Below, piece after piece: positions 31,857-44,900 of a stretch of DNA of 64,000 nucleotides. Source of the stretch: Pelodera strongyloides (taxonomy: Eukaryota; Nematoda; Chromadorea; Rhabditida; Rhabditidae); NCBI GenBank assembly GCA_036852015.1, contig JAANDG010000616.1:1-64000 (forward strand), written 5' to 3'. Positions within the stretch are counted from its first letter, which is position 1, and each line of letters starts with the position of its first letter. The translations under genes and the position numbers were made by a program. The notes beneath the pieces are model-generated. The model was not told where the DNA came from. It worked only from the letters and a program-made list of their open reading frames with translations, and did no database searches.

Positions 31857-32152
31857 ATCGATATGTCTAATCTTTGTGTTTATTTATTCAGCCGGTTTTC
31901 GAAATTCCCTTCAATTCACTACGACGGTGGCAGTTTGTTGTGGCTCGTTGCTTGGCCGACGGTCAGGGTCCAGAGGACATGCCGAAACCAGAGAAGGTAC
32001 GGCAATCACTAGAAGTAATTGTTCACCAACGTTTGTATTCCTGTTGGTGAACACGAACTTCTTGGTGAGGAAGTAGGGCGGACTTGCGCTGTGTATTGTG
32101 CACGTATATTGACTCACTTACCGCGCGCCCAAGTTTCCTAGATTACTAGCAT

Positions 32153-32332
32153 TTTAAAGCTAACTCACGGCCGATTTTTGAAAAGCATATGAAATAGCTG
32201 CGTTCCTATCTCTTTATGCTAAGTGGGGACGAACTGGGGTCGAATTTTTTTCTAATGCTGCTTAGTTGCATGTAATGCATAGGAATGAGTTATTTGACGC
32301 ACTTTTCAAAAACCGGCCGTTATTTCGCTTTC
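32153..32332. mobile_element. MITE family 1 copy, unit B intron 18
   Basis: TTTTAAAGCTAACTCACGGCC left, ACCGGCCGTTATTTCGCTTT right; sits just upstream of the exon 19 acceptor as in unit A. Confidence 0.75.
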
Positions 32333-32477
32333 AACATTTTTCAGGGTGACGCTCGGTTCGTTGTTTTCATGAAGGGCGCACCGGAGTTGATTTTATCCAG
32401 ATGTTCGCATGTCCGAACCAAAGATGGCCTACATGAGATCGATGATCAGTTCAGAGAAGATGCTCAGGTAATTCCTT

Positions 32478-32648
32478 TTTAAAGCGAAATGCTAGCCTCT
32501 TTGGAAAATTTGCATATGATAAGCAAATCATATGTATCCTATGCTAATTTTGTACGATTGCTGTGGACGATCGTACAAAATTAGCATAGGATACAAGGAT
32601 TTGCTTATCATATGCAAATTTTCCAAATGGGCTAGCATTTCGCTTTAA
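32478..32648. mobile_element. MITE family 3, full hairpin, unit B intron 19
   Basis: The left arm from TTAAAGCGAAATGCTAGCC to GCTAATTTTGTACGATTGC is repeated almost perfectly in reverse after a GTGGACGATCG centre. The element is close to a perfect 170-nt palindrome. Confidence 0.88.
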
Positions 32649-32798
32649 GACAAGCGAGCTTGTGGGTTAGAGTCCCGTTAAAAACATTTGTGTGTCGACT
32701 GTAACGTGAATATTCACAAACAAACAAACAAATTTTATACCTCTGTGAAGAAAGAGACAGAAAGTGAGAGAGAGAACTTGAGAGTGGGAGAGGGAACT

Positions 32799-32833
<35 letters not shown>

Positions 32834-33189
32834 ACTAGAGGGTGAGAGAGAGAAAGAGAGAGAAACACTTGTAAGTAGGTTAATTATTTAATAATCTTTA
32901 GGAAGCTTGGGAAATGTTCGGTAACGAGGGTCGCCGGGTGATCGCATTTGCTCAGAAATACTTCAACGACAAGTCGACGACAACTTTTGATAAGGAGTGT
33001 GAGGAAACGTGAGTGGTTTACTTACCTACAACAATAAGCATAAAAGTAGGCGAACGTTAAAGCGATATAACAGTCGAATCCGGCCGATAGTCTTGTTTTT
33101 CCTATAGAACTGTCGTTTTCAGATGGAACGGACAGCTAGAATTCCTTGGCATGGCGGCTATCATGGATCCACCAAGGTGAGTACTTTCG

Positions 33190-33305
33190 CAGTCACCATC
33201 TGGTCACCAAATGGTCACGTACCAGTCACCAGATGGTTTTCTCGGTAAAAACCATTTCGTGACGTGCCAAGGACGATTTTTCTGTGATTTCGACAATTAT
33301 TTCGT
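33190..33305. mobile_element. MITE family 2 copy, unit B intron 21
   Basis: CACCATCTGGTCACCAAATG through AACCATTTCGTGACGTGCC to GATTTCGACAATTATTTCG. Unit A intron 21 does not have it. Confidence 0.6.
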
Positions 33306-33345
33306 TGTGCTCAGGCTTCAGCGTCTCCCCCACGCCGGGCGCAGG

Positions 33346-33523
33346 CGATGTAACGGCCGGCTCTTAGCACATTTTTTTGAAAATTGCATTTCCATACTTT
33401 GTATGCAAATGAATATAATTAGACTAAAAATCGCATAATGTTCGCTCAGACATTTAAGGGCGCTACCTGGAAATAGAGCATCGAGTATAAGTTTCAAAAA
33501 ACGTATGTGGTACCGCTTTATTC
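33346..33523. mobile_element. MITE family 1-related element, unit B intron 21
   Basis: GTAACGGCCGGCTC and TTTTTTTGAAAATTGC on the left, AGTTTCAAAAAACG and GGTACCGCTTTATT on the right. The left end is eroded. Confidence 0.5.
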
Positions 33524-33699
33524 TAAAATCGGCACAAACATTTAGGCCGGAAGCAGCTTCCGCTATACAACAATGTAAGGAGGCCGGTATCAAGGTGTAT
33601 ATCGTGACTGGTGATCATCCAACCACTGCGGCTGCAATTGCTCAACAAATTGGACTAATTGGAGATCATCAGGTATGATAATTAAAAAAGAAGTCACAG

Positions 33700-33990
33700 G
33701 AAAACAAAACAATTTCCGAAACCACAGAAAAACCGTCGTTGGCCCGTCATCAAATTGTTTTCACCGAAAAAAAAACATTTCGTGACTAGTTAGTGACCAT
33801 TTGGTGACCGATTGATGATGACCGATTGATCGATAAAACTTGGTCACCACATGGTCAAGAGGTATTCAACATAGGTTGGCCAACTGGCCCGTCACCAAAT
33901 GGTTTTCAAAATTTAGTGATTGGTTAGAGACCACTATGTGACCAGCTTATGACGGTTTTTGATGAAACCTGGTCACCACAGTAGCCAGGG
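33700..33990. mobile_element. MITE family 2 copy, unit B intron 22
   Basis: AATTTCCGAAACCACAGAAA, ACCGTCGTTGGCCCGTCATC, then several GTGACCA/GGTCACC words and the terminal GAAACCTGGTCACCACAGTA. It is longer than its unit A counterpart at 21,345. Confidence 0.65.
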
Positions 33991-34453
33991 GCCATTCCCT
34001 AAGGCCCAGCCTAAATTACTTCTCGATCCAGATGCACCAGTTCTCCGGTAAGGGTAAACTACCGTCCGGTACCGATTGGCGAGTGGTAACTGGGGATCAA
34101 ATCAACGAATTCAAGCAGGACGCGTGGGACGCACTGCTCAAGCACAAGTACATTGTGTTCGCCAGGTTTGTATTTATCGTTTGTAGTTTGTAGTTTGTAG
34201 TTTGTAGTTTACAGTTGATTGTTTTGAGTTTGAATTTGTGCGCGCGCCTAGCCCTTTTTGGTTCTTTGTAGTTGGTGCTTTGTTGCATATTGGCGAATAA
34301 CATTCACTAATCACCCGCACCCCGCCACGTTGCTTGAACACCATACGTTTCAGCTACAAGTTAATTGTAGGAAAGCACACGGGAATATGTTGACGGATGA
34401 CCTACCCTTGTTAGACGCTAATTCGAATTGTTAGGTGCTAAATGCGAATCCAG

Positions 34454-34709
34454 CTTAAAGCGAAATGCCAGCTCCTTTGGAAAATTTGCATATGATAAGC
34501 AAATACTATGTATCCTACGCTAATTTTGTACGATTGCCGTGGACGATCGTACAAAATTAGCATAGTTAACATAGGATTTGCTTATCATATGCAACTTTTC
34601 CAAAGAAGCTAGCATTTCGCTTTGTAGACGATCGTACAAAATTAGCATAGGATACATAGGATTTGCTTATCATATGCAAATTTTCCAAAGGGGCTAGCAT
34701 TTCGCTTTA
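34454..34709. mobile_element. MITE family 3, one and a half copies, unit B intron 23
   Basis: A complete hairpin at 34,454-34,624 is followed directly by another right half (from GTAGACGATCGTACAAAATT to GCATTTCGCTTTAAG). The unit A site has a single collapsed copy. Confidence 0.85.
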
Positions 34710-36527
34710 AGAAAAGGGGGCGCCAGCTATGGGCTCCAGCATAAAAAATACTACCCACCCTATTTGGGTTACAAATGACTCTTCAGTTGTAAGTGTTCCC
34801 AATTTTTGGCGTTACTCAATATGGGATGCCAAAGGTGTCCAAGGCTGTCCAAGGCTGCCCACGGGTGTCTAAATGTGTCCAGTTGGTGCCCACGGGTGTC
34901 CGGGTGTATAGTCCAATAAGCCGCACCGGTGTCTGTGTGGTACCATCATTGTGTCTTCATTATTTGTGGTACACAATCTAACACAAACGATACGTGTAAA
35001 AAAATAATGATACTCACGGTGCGGTACCAAATTTCAGGACCAACCCTGAACAAAAGTTGATGATTGTCAAAGAGTGTCAGAAGAGGGGCGAAGTTGTCGC
35101 CGCAACGGGTGGAGGTGTCAACGACGCGCCAGCACTCGCCCACGCAAATGTGGGCATAGCTACTGGACTCACTGGTGGGTGGTCTTATTTTAAAGGAACT
35201 GTTTTGAAGATCAAACCTCCTTTGATGAAAGGAAAGAAACAGAGGGCGCATTTTTCATGAGCGCAATTTAAACCTTTACTAAAGATGGAGCACATCTTAG
35301 TAAGGAAAAGGCGTTCATCGCATTTCCAATCGATAACTCGATCAAGCAATAATCAAATAATCAATAAACATCTATATTTGGCAAATTATCTACAGGCAGT
35401 GACATCGCCAAACAAACCGCCGACATCGTCTTGTTGGACGATAATTTCGCCTCGATTGTGCAGGGAATTGAAGAAGGACGATTGTTATTTGATAATTTGA
35501 GGTTTGTAGAGCGAGAGAGAGAGAGAGATATAGAGAGAGAGAGAGAGAGAGAAAGAAAGAGAGAGAAGAGAGAGAGAGAGAAGAGAAAGAGAGCGACAGA
35601 GGGAGAGAGAGAGAGAGAGGGGAGAGGGAGATAAATAATCTTCACAGTCCAGTCAACCATTTTCAGACTTTCACTTGCCTACACATTCGCTCACTTGTGG
35701 CCCGAAGTCGTCCCCATAATGCTGTCATTTATTCTCGGTCTTCCACATGGACTATCACCACTACAGGTTGGGAACGAAGCTCTATTTAGGAGAGTGGGGA
35801 ACCATACTGTACCGCAGACTACCGTAGTCGTTTATGGGACCCATACTATACCGTAGAGCCGCAGACTACCGTAATCGTTTATGTGTAGGTGTACCCGGTT
35901 AGGTTTCGTGCCTAATCATATTCTTTTCCAGAGTTTCATCTATGTTAATTTCAGATCTTGTCTGTGGATCTTGCGTCTGAACTTCCGCCGTCGATTTCCC
36001 TTGCATACGAGCAGCCGGAACGGTAGGTGGAAATTTCTGTGCCCCAATTTTAATTTCCGAATTAATGAAATCAGCGCTACTTGAACTACCCAAAATTCTA
36101 AATAGCACTCAATGCTAATTTGTGTCCATCTCGGGAAAGATTATTTGCTTGTTTTCGTTTCGGAAAGAGCACCCCGAACGCTCCCTTACGTTACGAACAG
36201 CCGGAACGATGCGGAATTCTCGCTCTTTAGCCGGGAGTTACACATACGAGCAAATTATTATCTTGTAAAATGTTCAGTGTTTGTTGAACAAATAATAATA
36301 AGAAATAACATACGTTTTCAGTGACATAATGAGGACACCGCCGCGAAATCGTGGAGCACGACTGCTGAGTAAAGGTGGGTTTAGCTGCTAAATGGACTAC
36401 CTTTGAGGCTGAGGTCTAATTCTAAAAGTCATTTTTTTGCCGCTGTTTGTGAACTAGGAAGAAAGCTCGAAAAAAAGATCATGATTCACGTTAGAGGGAC
36501 ATTGAATATCGTAGTTATTAGTTGGAA

Positions 36528-36597
36528 ATGATAGCCGAGTGGCTAGCGTCGTAAGACAGCAATCTAAAGACTCGGGTTCGGTTCTGGCCCGTTTAAA
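36528..36597 (+). ncRNA. tRNA-like sequence, unit B copy
   Basis: Same A-box and B-box sequence as at 23,868, inside the near-identical tract shared by the two units. Confidence 0.4.
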
Positions 36598-37669
36598 AAG
36601 CTACAGTCAGACAATTGCAGGTCTTATCCTCTACGCGTACGTGTTCGCCGGATGCGGAATCACGATTGGCTGTATCGCTGCTTTTCTTTCTGTTTACTGG
36701 TGAGAGCTTATCTGCTTTCGCTACAGTATCCACTCCTACTTACAGTTAACTTAGTCTCCTACCGTACGTAGGAGACCAAGTTAACTTGCATCTACGGGTA
36801 CCTACAGGTGAAGATACGTACCTACAGGTGAAGTTACGTACCTAAGTTGAAGATACCTACCTACTGTTGAAGATACATCGGCTTTTCAAAGTTACCTACC
36901 CGGAGATAAATTGCTCCCTTTAGGTACCACGACATCCCGATCTCCAGCCTACTTTACACGCAAGAACATCATTGGAAGGTGAAACATTACAATTGCTTTG
37001 TTTATTTCAAACTTTATCTACGCTTTTCTGTGGTCCTAACATTTTAAAGTGTATATAAAGCGCTGCCGTCTGGAATCAAATTACCATATTGCAGTGCTCG
37101 TGAAACCCGTGACATAAGAAATGGGTGACCTCATTTGATGACGGTTCGCTGTTTTTTACATAGTCCAGCCCAAACCATTTGGTGACGAGCCAACGACGGT
37201 TTTTTCTCGGGTTTCGGCAATTATTCCCGTTTCCTGTGATATCTCCTCTGATTAGTTCTATCGCCGGTAAAAAAAAAGGTGAAGGTTAGACCCGTCTTCG
37301 CAAGAGAACTGAACTCCGCGCGGGTCCCGTGCCTGAAATACACGGTCCGGCCAGCTCTGGGTTCTTGGTTTCAGTTAGTTCACTTGCTGGCCAAGAATAG
37401 CGATTGAGCACTGTTTTTCCCCGCAAACGAAATTGATACCAATGCACTGTACTACTAAACGCTTGCTTCTTTAGATTGGTGCGGCGAACTTTACTGTCGG
37501 TGATCGCGTCTACACTGAAGATCAACAGTTGTATATAAAAGGACAAGCTGCCGCAGCCTGGCAGATTACTTTGGTTATGAGCCAGGTAAATATACATAGA
37601 TGGTGACCTCTTGGCGGCTAATTTCTCTCGAAAACAGTCATGGAAAGGTTACCAAATGGTCTGCGGGCT

Positions 37670-37950
37670 ACAAAAAACGGGTGGGCCCAGGTGTGGCCGC
37701 CCACACATTTTGGGCTCGGTGTAGGCGGCGCCCCGGCGCAGAGTAGGCCTTGTGTAGGCCTGAGTACGGCGATCTTCAACTTTCGTGCGTATTTTCTTTT
37801 GTCTACATCATTATTCCTACACCCGGCCCACACCAGGCGCACCAGCCACCCACCTTTTATGTGTCTCTCCAGCCACTTTCCCGTTTTTAGGCGAGGTGTA
37901 GGCGAGGTGTAGGCGGCCAACCTTGTTCGGGCCGAGTGTAGGCCGCACGC
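37670..37950. repeat. GC-rich block unique to unit B intron 31
   Basis: Rich in GTGTAGGCGG, GGGCCCAGG and CGCCCCGGCGCAG words, with inverted GTAGGC/GCCTAC-type pairing. The unit A intron lacks it, so it is an insertion difference between the copies. Ends and class are unclear. Confidence 0.45.
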
Positions 37951-38575
37951 CGGTCTAGTTTTCTCAATGTACCGGCGGTTGTTTGAATGTGATTAGTAAG
38001 GATCTTTTTAGGTGTTCCATCTGTGCAATTGCACGACGCGGCGCGTGTCCGTCTTCCGGCACGGTATAACGAATGTGGTCTCTTTCTTTGCGGTCATCAT
38101 AGAGGTAAGATATCGTCCTTATTTCGACCGCATGAAATACGGTGCAAAATTACCCAACGAGCATTTTGATCCTTTCTGCAAGGTGGTCATTGAAACAAAA
38201 TGCGGCAACCGAAAAATAAGTCCAAATTTTCCGGAACTTTGCACTTTTGAAGGTCAATAACTTTTCCATTGAAACAACATGGAACACTCTTTGATTCGTA
38301 ACTAGTATAGAAAAGACTATCGCTTGATGCATAAGCCAAGAAAGAACCCTAAGCAGGTCTAATCACCAACCCACATTTTATTTCAGGTGCTAATGTTGGT
38401 GATGTTTGTGTACACTCCAGTCGCTCAATACATAATGGATATACATACGCCACCGGGTTTTGTGTGGATATTTGCCCCATTCGTCGGCGTATATCTTTTC
38501 ACGTATAACGAATTGAGAAAGCTTATCATCCGGCGGTTCCCCAAACATAAATTTGTGAAGTTTATCAAGTGGTAG

Positions 38576-40048
38576 TTAGAAGTTTTAACTAGTCTATAAG
38601 GGACCCAGGGACCCTCGAAAAATGTTATTAAATCAGAAGGTTAGATAGAAGTAGCAACGACGGCACTACGTGTAGTTAGTTGGGTACTAACAGCGGCGTA
38701 ACTACAAAATTTCTAGGATATATTTCTTTTCTTTTCGTGTTAGGTAGTAAAAGCTAATTGTTGACTGTATACTAACTTTTCACTGAAAATTGACAATTGA
38801 CAGTAAAAGTGACTGAAAAATTAATTCTGGATAATTAATTTGATTAATTTGTTGTAGTTTGTAGCCGTACCTGTACTATGTAATTTGTAGCCATAGCCCA
38901 TAGCACTACAACAACTCGATATCTATCAAATATTTATGTTGCTCTCGATTCATCTTTTTTATATATTTGTTCCTTTTGTTTTATTTTGTATTGTTGTTAT
39001 ATTGCTTTGAAAATTATTTCTACTAAAGTCAAGGTGCTTAATAACCCTTGTTTGCATTATGTTTTCCGATATTTTTCTTTATTTTTATAAGACGTGTGAA
39101 ATTGTATGCATAATATAGTTTATAGGTTGTAAAACATTTCACTTTGTTATATTCGAACGTGTTGCTCATTCTTGCCTTATTTTGCCCGACTTGCCTTATT
39201 TTTGCCTTTAGCCGCAGGGGGGCATAAAAACCGGCGTTGTCGCCGCTCACCCAAAAAGTGTGCGAGGGCTGCGCCGCGCACGTCCATGTTTTACCGGCAT
39301 AAATTGGCGAAAGCTTAGCGGCTCCCAAAGCTCTTTTACAGGGGATAACAACTTCACTTACTTGTTTTGTTTTAACTTAACTCTCCTCATATACTAATTG
39401 TTGAACGTGATATCCTAGAAGTTGTGTATGTGTACATATCTAGTTTTATTATTATTATTATTATTCCTATTTTCTCACTTTTTCACCATTTATTACTGCT
39501 TTTTTAAAGTTGTTTCTCTCCCTGTCTCTCTCTCTCTCCGTCTCTTTATTTGTTTAATTCTGTGCGTTTTCTGTGATCGTCTGCTCACGACGTTCTTGCT
39601 CCATAAATGCCTTTGAGTCATGTATCCTGTATCGTATATAGTTTACAAAAGTGTTTATTTCGAGCAAATGAATATCGAAAGGAATTAAACATCAAATAGT
39701 TTTGCGTATGATATGTACAGTAATCATAAACAAAAAGAGCGATTATAATATTAAAATACAGAGGGAAAGAGAGACAGAGACAGAGAGACAGAGACAGCGA
39801 GAGATTCAACTCCACAATTTTCTTGCAATTCCCGCATAGAGAAAGGCTTCATAATATCGACAATTTCATAAAATAGATTACAAGTAGAGCAGGGGCAAGT
39901 ACTATAGACTCAACTCGCGGCAAAAGCCTAAATACAGTAGGCCTTACTCAGAACAAGAATCAACCGACTTACACTTAGGCGTAATTATTGATTTAATTAT
40001 CTGGATACTGTGCCGGACAAATATCGTTAGTAATTTCTTGAGTATTGA
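38576..40048. other. Convergent intergenic region between ATPase copy B and MESH1
   Basis: No gene seen. It is co-linear with 25,570-27,110 and holds the same GC-rich block (about 39,225-39,310), a short CT tract and a GA tract. Confidence 0.6.
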
Positions 40049-41981
40049 TTACTTATCCAGATGTTTGTTGATGATCTGATCCAGGGAAGCCTCCAGGTTC
40101 TCATTAGTTCCCTTCATCTGTGCCACAACCTATAAGGAGACAAGCTTTAGAAGATATAGGTGATTTGGGGTTTGGCAAACGTTTCTATGAGAAAGAGGGA
40201 GTTCAAGAAAATATTCCTTGAGCGACGCGCATCGTTAAAAAACTCATCCGGAATATTTTCGGGGCTTTTCATACTTTCCCAGTAATGTGAAAATCATTTG
40301 TTATGATATTTCCAAACTGAGTTAATCCCGATCGATGAAAACTTCGTCCCAAACATTCCCGGGAAGTTTTATACAAATATTTTACATCAATACCCAAATT
40401 ATGCTCGATCACCAGATAATCCATAATCAGCGTAATCAATAAACCGATAATCGAAACCCCGAATAATCGATATCCCACCTGTTGTGCCCATTTGTAGTAT
40501 TCCTTGACTCTTCTGTGTTCCCATCCCATTGGAGTCGATCTCTCCAGATCTCTCAGATTGTACAGCTTATCGGCCAATTTTACTAATTTCGCCTGAAATT
40601 ACCATAGTTATAATTGTTTGAAACGAGTGCGCTGGGCATCCGGGAGTTTGGCCCCAATTTTTCAAATCGCAGAGCCTTGTAAGGCAGCTAATTATGTTAG
40701 CTACACTCCACTCAGACCGAATTGCCCTTTTTCGATCCATATTAACAAAATAGCATAAACTCTATATTCCACAAACCTTATGCGAATGCGATGCCGCAGT
40801 GTCAATCTGTGCCTGTTTCCGTGCTTGTTTTGGCTGTGATTTGTCATCCGTACACTCGCGTACGATATCGTGAACCTGGAGGAGAGATGGTAAATTAAGA
40901 TTTTTTGCGGATAATCCAGAGTTCAGTCAAGTTTGGTTATGTTACCGGACTCCGCTCAGGGCCCGAGAATGTCAAAGTTTCGTTCGTATCTACTTTTCCA
41001 CATGTGTATTTCTCTCTTTTTTTGCCCTCCTCTTCTTTCGTTTCTGGGATACGTTACTCTTGGTCTTAGCAAGATTAGTAGAGGCACGAGACCTTATGAA
41101 GAACCCATTTCATGGAAAAGGATGAAAGTAAAATTTACATATACATAGCGATACAGATACAGTACCTCCTGTCCGAACTGTTCCAAAATCTCCTCAAAAG
41201 TGGTTTTCGTGTCCTCAACCGTGTCGTGAAGCATGGCGGCCGCGATCACCGCCGAGTCATACACCTTTGCCTCGTTGGTCAGAATATAGGCAACGCCTGG
41301 AAAACTTGAGGTTACTGTAAGTAATCAGCACCGGTTACGTTATCTGTCCCTATTTTCAACAATTTGTGATCTGAACTCTAATTCTAATCCATGAGAAACT
41401 CGTTCGCGATAACCTGGCGAAAGTCTGGCAAAGTCTGGGAGGTGCGCGGCGACAGGCAGGCGCACTTTTCGCAGCGCACCATAGATTATTTCACCTACCA
41501 ATAGGATGGTTGATATACGGTGTGTGGTGATGATCCTTTCTCTTCTGAAAACGATGACGGCGAGCGGCGAAGTCGGTAGCCTGAATAAAGAATAATTAAA
41601 GCGGAAAACAGCTGGTTTTTGAAACGTATACTGGTTGCTCCTTTCCCATGTACTGTATGCAAACCACTACCCGATACTACCAAACTACCATAGCTTCACT
41701 TGATATTCAGCTTCGCCTTCGCATCCATGTACTCTCTTTCTCCATAGTTTCTCGTTTCTCGTTTCTGTTTCTCACAAGTAGTTAGCTCGCTCTATTCTTT
41801 TTACTATAATAAAGTATAAAGTAAAAGACGTTTTCACCTTATCGTAAAGCCTTACCTTTACAATAATCGACACATCATGTTGTACTTCAGACATAGGCGA
41901 CGGCTTATGTACCGCAGCAGTTTTACCTTCGCCTAACTCTGGGTAGACAACGTTCTTTTTGGGATCTTCGGCGTCGCACAT
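40049..41981 (-). CDS. Mesh1: MESH1 (HDDC3), metazoan SpoT-like HD phosphohydrolase
   Basis: Six exons on the minus strand: 41981-41856, 41580-41499, 41296-41166, 40875-40777, 40592-40479, 40129-40049; all phases match and give 210 codons plus stop (human MESH1 is about 180). HD-domain signatures are intact: HRFQKRKD and TPYINHPIG near residues 50-70, MLHDTVEDT (the HD and ED metal and catalytic residues), and KLADKLYNL with its Asp and Asn. MESH1 is known to hydrolyse ppGpp in vitro and NADPH in human cells; it is a soluble Mn-dependent enzyme. The N-terminal 45 residues before the domain are unlike the human protein. The chosen ATG is 6 nt downstream of an acceptor (ATTATTCAG), as expected of a spliced-leader site. 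It is convergent with the ATPase gene. Confidence 0.95.
41597..41640. mobile_element. Half of a MITE family 1-type element in MESH1 intron 1
   Basis: TTAAAGCGGAAAACAGCTGG then TTTTTGAAACGTATACTGG matches the family's left end; no right end was found. Confidence 0.45.
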
Positions 41982-41995
41982 ACTTATCTGAATAA
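41982..41995 (-). promoter_or_regulatory. Probable spliced-leader acceptor of MESH1
   Basis: On the minus strand AATATTATTCAG is followed by ATAAGT and then the ATG. An acceptor with no coding exon upstream, just before a start codon, is typical of nematode trans-splicing; a 5' UTR intron would look the same. Confidence 0.5.
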
Positions 41996-44900
41996 TATTT
42001 AGTCTAGTTCATTCATAATTATCATAATGGTAATTCACAAAAAAAAGTCTGGATGATGCATGATAGTTATTAACAGCATTATCTAAAATTCTCTTTGTAA
42101 AGCGAGAGAGAGAGAGAGAGTTGAGAAGATGGGAGACGGAGAGATCGAAAGAAACAAAGAGAGAGAAGAATACATAGTCGGTAAGAATGCCTTAGGATGA
42201 AGTGAGAATAAAAAAAAATTCTTGGGGGGCAAACGACGACTTTTCTCCGAAAACGTTAGAGATTCTCAAATTTGGAGCACAGCAGGTAAAGTAAAGTAGG
42301 CCAGAATCGAGGATATCAACTAGTAAGGTCAAGGTCTAGTAACCATCACGGAACAGCCCGAATGCATCAGAATACGCTGCACACCAAACATATCAGCATA
42401 GGGCATAGGGGCTCATAGTGAGTCAGAGAGGTGTTAGATAAGCAATACAGGTTACGAAACATCTTGAAAATTAGACGCACAATTTAATTGTACTTGACGA
42501 AACAAATCGTTTTCAAGGGTGCAGGTCACTTCGTAGCGACCGATCGCCCAGTTTCAGCTCTGCAGAGGAGAAGGCAACTAGAGACTAGAACTTTCTACCA
42601 ATAGAAAGGAGGAGGCATAAATAAACGTGAAAATGGATTACGAAAACAAGTTATTTTATAGTAGGTCAATCAATGCGGATGCGCAGGCCTGCAACCCTGC
42701 AGGATACCATTCAGCACTGAGTCTCACAGGCGTAGACCTGCAGACCACAGACCGTGGAAACGGGTTCTAGTTCTAAGTTCCTACGCGCGCTAGAGTGGCT
42801 AGAGAAAGGCAAGATCGAAGAAAGCAATTTCGTAACATTTCTTTTCAAATACAACTATCTTTACTAATAACACTGATAAGGCGCATTTAAGATGGGAAAA
42901 GTTTGAGGAATTCTGGAAAAAAGTTGGTTCGGAAACGCGAGAAAAGTTTAGAGATAATGCCAAAAGAGAGGCCACAGACAAACATAGCTGAATATCCTGC
43001 TCAGCATTATGCTAAATTATGCAAATGTTCCATCTTGAACCTCTTTTCCGGAATTCTTCAAAGTTTTCCCAACTCGACCGAACTTTTTGTATGTTCACAA
43101 ATATATAGCGCGTTTTCGCCCTTTTATTTAATTATGCAAGTCATGCGAATTATGCAAATTTATTACAGTACACAGTACACATAGCATAGTAAACTTGGCT
43201 CAATGCATAGATAAGGGATCAGGCAATATAGCTCAACCAATGATTTCAATATTGAAAAAAATAAAGGTCTCAGTTTTTTGAAGATGTTATTGTTGTGTTC
43301 TACTGCAGTGTGTGCAGTCTGCCCATAACAAAATCAAGAAAAATGAGGAAATGTGATAAAATTCTGATAAGTACTTGTGACGAAATGCATAAAAGGAGTG
43401 GAGAAGAGATACAAGATGCTCGCAGGAAAAGGGGAACTATATACTTGTCTTGGGAGAGGAAATAGCGAGGTCGCTGGCACCAACAACGGGTTTCAAGTTG
43501 CGCACAGCAAGCACAAAACACTAAAACCGATGAGTCAATTAAGCTAGTTATGTAGAATGCAACACAATTATATATTATGAAACTTCCCTGAACCTTGTAC
43601 ATGATATGATATCAAAAGATATCTTACTTTGAACCTTTTGATAGGGCTAAGAAGTAGAATGAATGAGCTTTTTCATTGAGAAAAGTGAGTAATGGGGGCG
43701 TCAAAACGGCGCACAAGGCGGCTAGTGTAGCACGACAAAAAGAATTGGAGAGGGGCTGCGGCATGGATCCTACGGGCGAAAGGTGTGCCATTTCATTGCG
43801 GCGCTTTTCTTTTCCCTGCCGTTTGTGTGCCTCCTTTTAAGCTGTTACGTTGATCTCAACGTTGTGCAATGTGTCAAATTGCTATAATTTATATCGGTAC
43901 AATTTGCAATTTGCTAAATATAAGATGTGAGTTTTCTCTGCGTCGCTCTATTTTCCTAGGCCGTTCTGTGTTCTCTGACATTCAACGGGAAGCCAAAACA
44001 TGGGAGCACGCTCCCAGCTCCCGCACACACACGCAATGCGCGCAATAATACGCTAGTGTTAACAATTTATTGGCAATATGCCAAACCAAGTAAAAGCATT
44101 TTTCATCATTTGAAAGGGCGCATTCGAGTTGGGCAAAATGCATAAATTTCGCGAAATATTCTGTTCGAGTTGATAGGGTGAGAGAGTATTGACAAATAAG
44201 AGGGCCCAGGAAAAAAATATTTTCAAGGCTCTGCGTCTCTCACATGAGAGTGATATTTCGCAGCGCGCTAACACTGGCTAACAGTGAACTCGAACTGATT
44301 ATTTCGCATTTTGCCCAACTCGAATGCGCCCAAAACTAATATGCGGTTTGTGCACACTTCGCTTTTGTCGATATTCGATACTATCGCCTCCAATAAAAGA
44401 ATACTCGTCAATTATAAAAGCTGTGAAGTGAGGCGCATATTAATCTCATCTTTTCAGATGTTTCACATTTTAAATAAAATTAATTATTTATTACAGATGG
44501 GCTTGTTTATTTAGAATTTATGTTTACTCCACAGACAATACGCTACATTGTGCTCAGATTGCATGAATGCAGCATTAGACCGACAAAAAAAATAGTAACC
44601 GGTTATTATCTTTTCTTTACTACACTTCAGGGCTAAATTTTTTAAATTTTATATTTTTTTCCCTGGTAATGTAAAGTATTTAATTTCGAAACTATACAAT
44701 TATATTCAGCGTTGATTGAAAGAGCCATATACTAGAACAAAAATGCAATATATTTATAATGAAAATACGAAGGCATCATTTCTTAGATTAAAATAAAAAC
44801 GCGACAACGAGCTAGGAAAATCAGATTGTGAAACATGGTTCCTTGATTTTTGCACGCTAAGTACCGTATTTGTAGTGTAGTCACGACACTATTTGTAGCG

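Larger units (their letters stand above)
27955..38575 (+). pseudogene. Second, 5'-truncated copy of the CATP-like ATPase (exons 11-33)
   Basis: Exons matching 11-33: 27955-28053, 28205-28263, 28859-28963, 29370-29500, 30088-30188, 30714-30813, 31178-31301, 31892-31996, 32345-32467, 32902-33008, 33123-33176, 33546-33672, 34032-34165, 35038-35174, 35396-35501, 35667-35766, 35955-36022, 36322-36374, 36621-36699, 36924-36978, 37475-37585, 38012-38104, 38387-38575. All splice sites and phases are kept. It lacks exons 1-10 (N-terminus, TM1-3, A domain). The exon at 31178 has one extra A in an A run, shifting the frame to a stop soon after. PQGL and TGGGVND are present as in copy A. About 67 silent differences against one replacement (Thr/Ala in exon 19) show it was constrained while diverging. 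Called a pseudogene because of the missing 5' half and the frameshift, but it may be an allele misplaced by assembly. Confidence 0.8.
27561..40517. repeat. Tandem duplication unit B (13.0 kb)
   Basis: Direct second copy of 15,430-27,560. It carries ATPase exons 11-33 and the MESH1 3' exons. It is longer than unit A because of different introns (14, 31) and repeat tracts. Its right edge runs straight into the intact remainder of the MESH1 gene. Confidence 0.92.
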
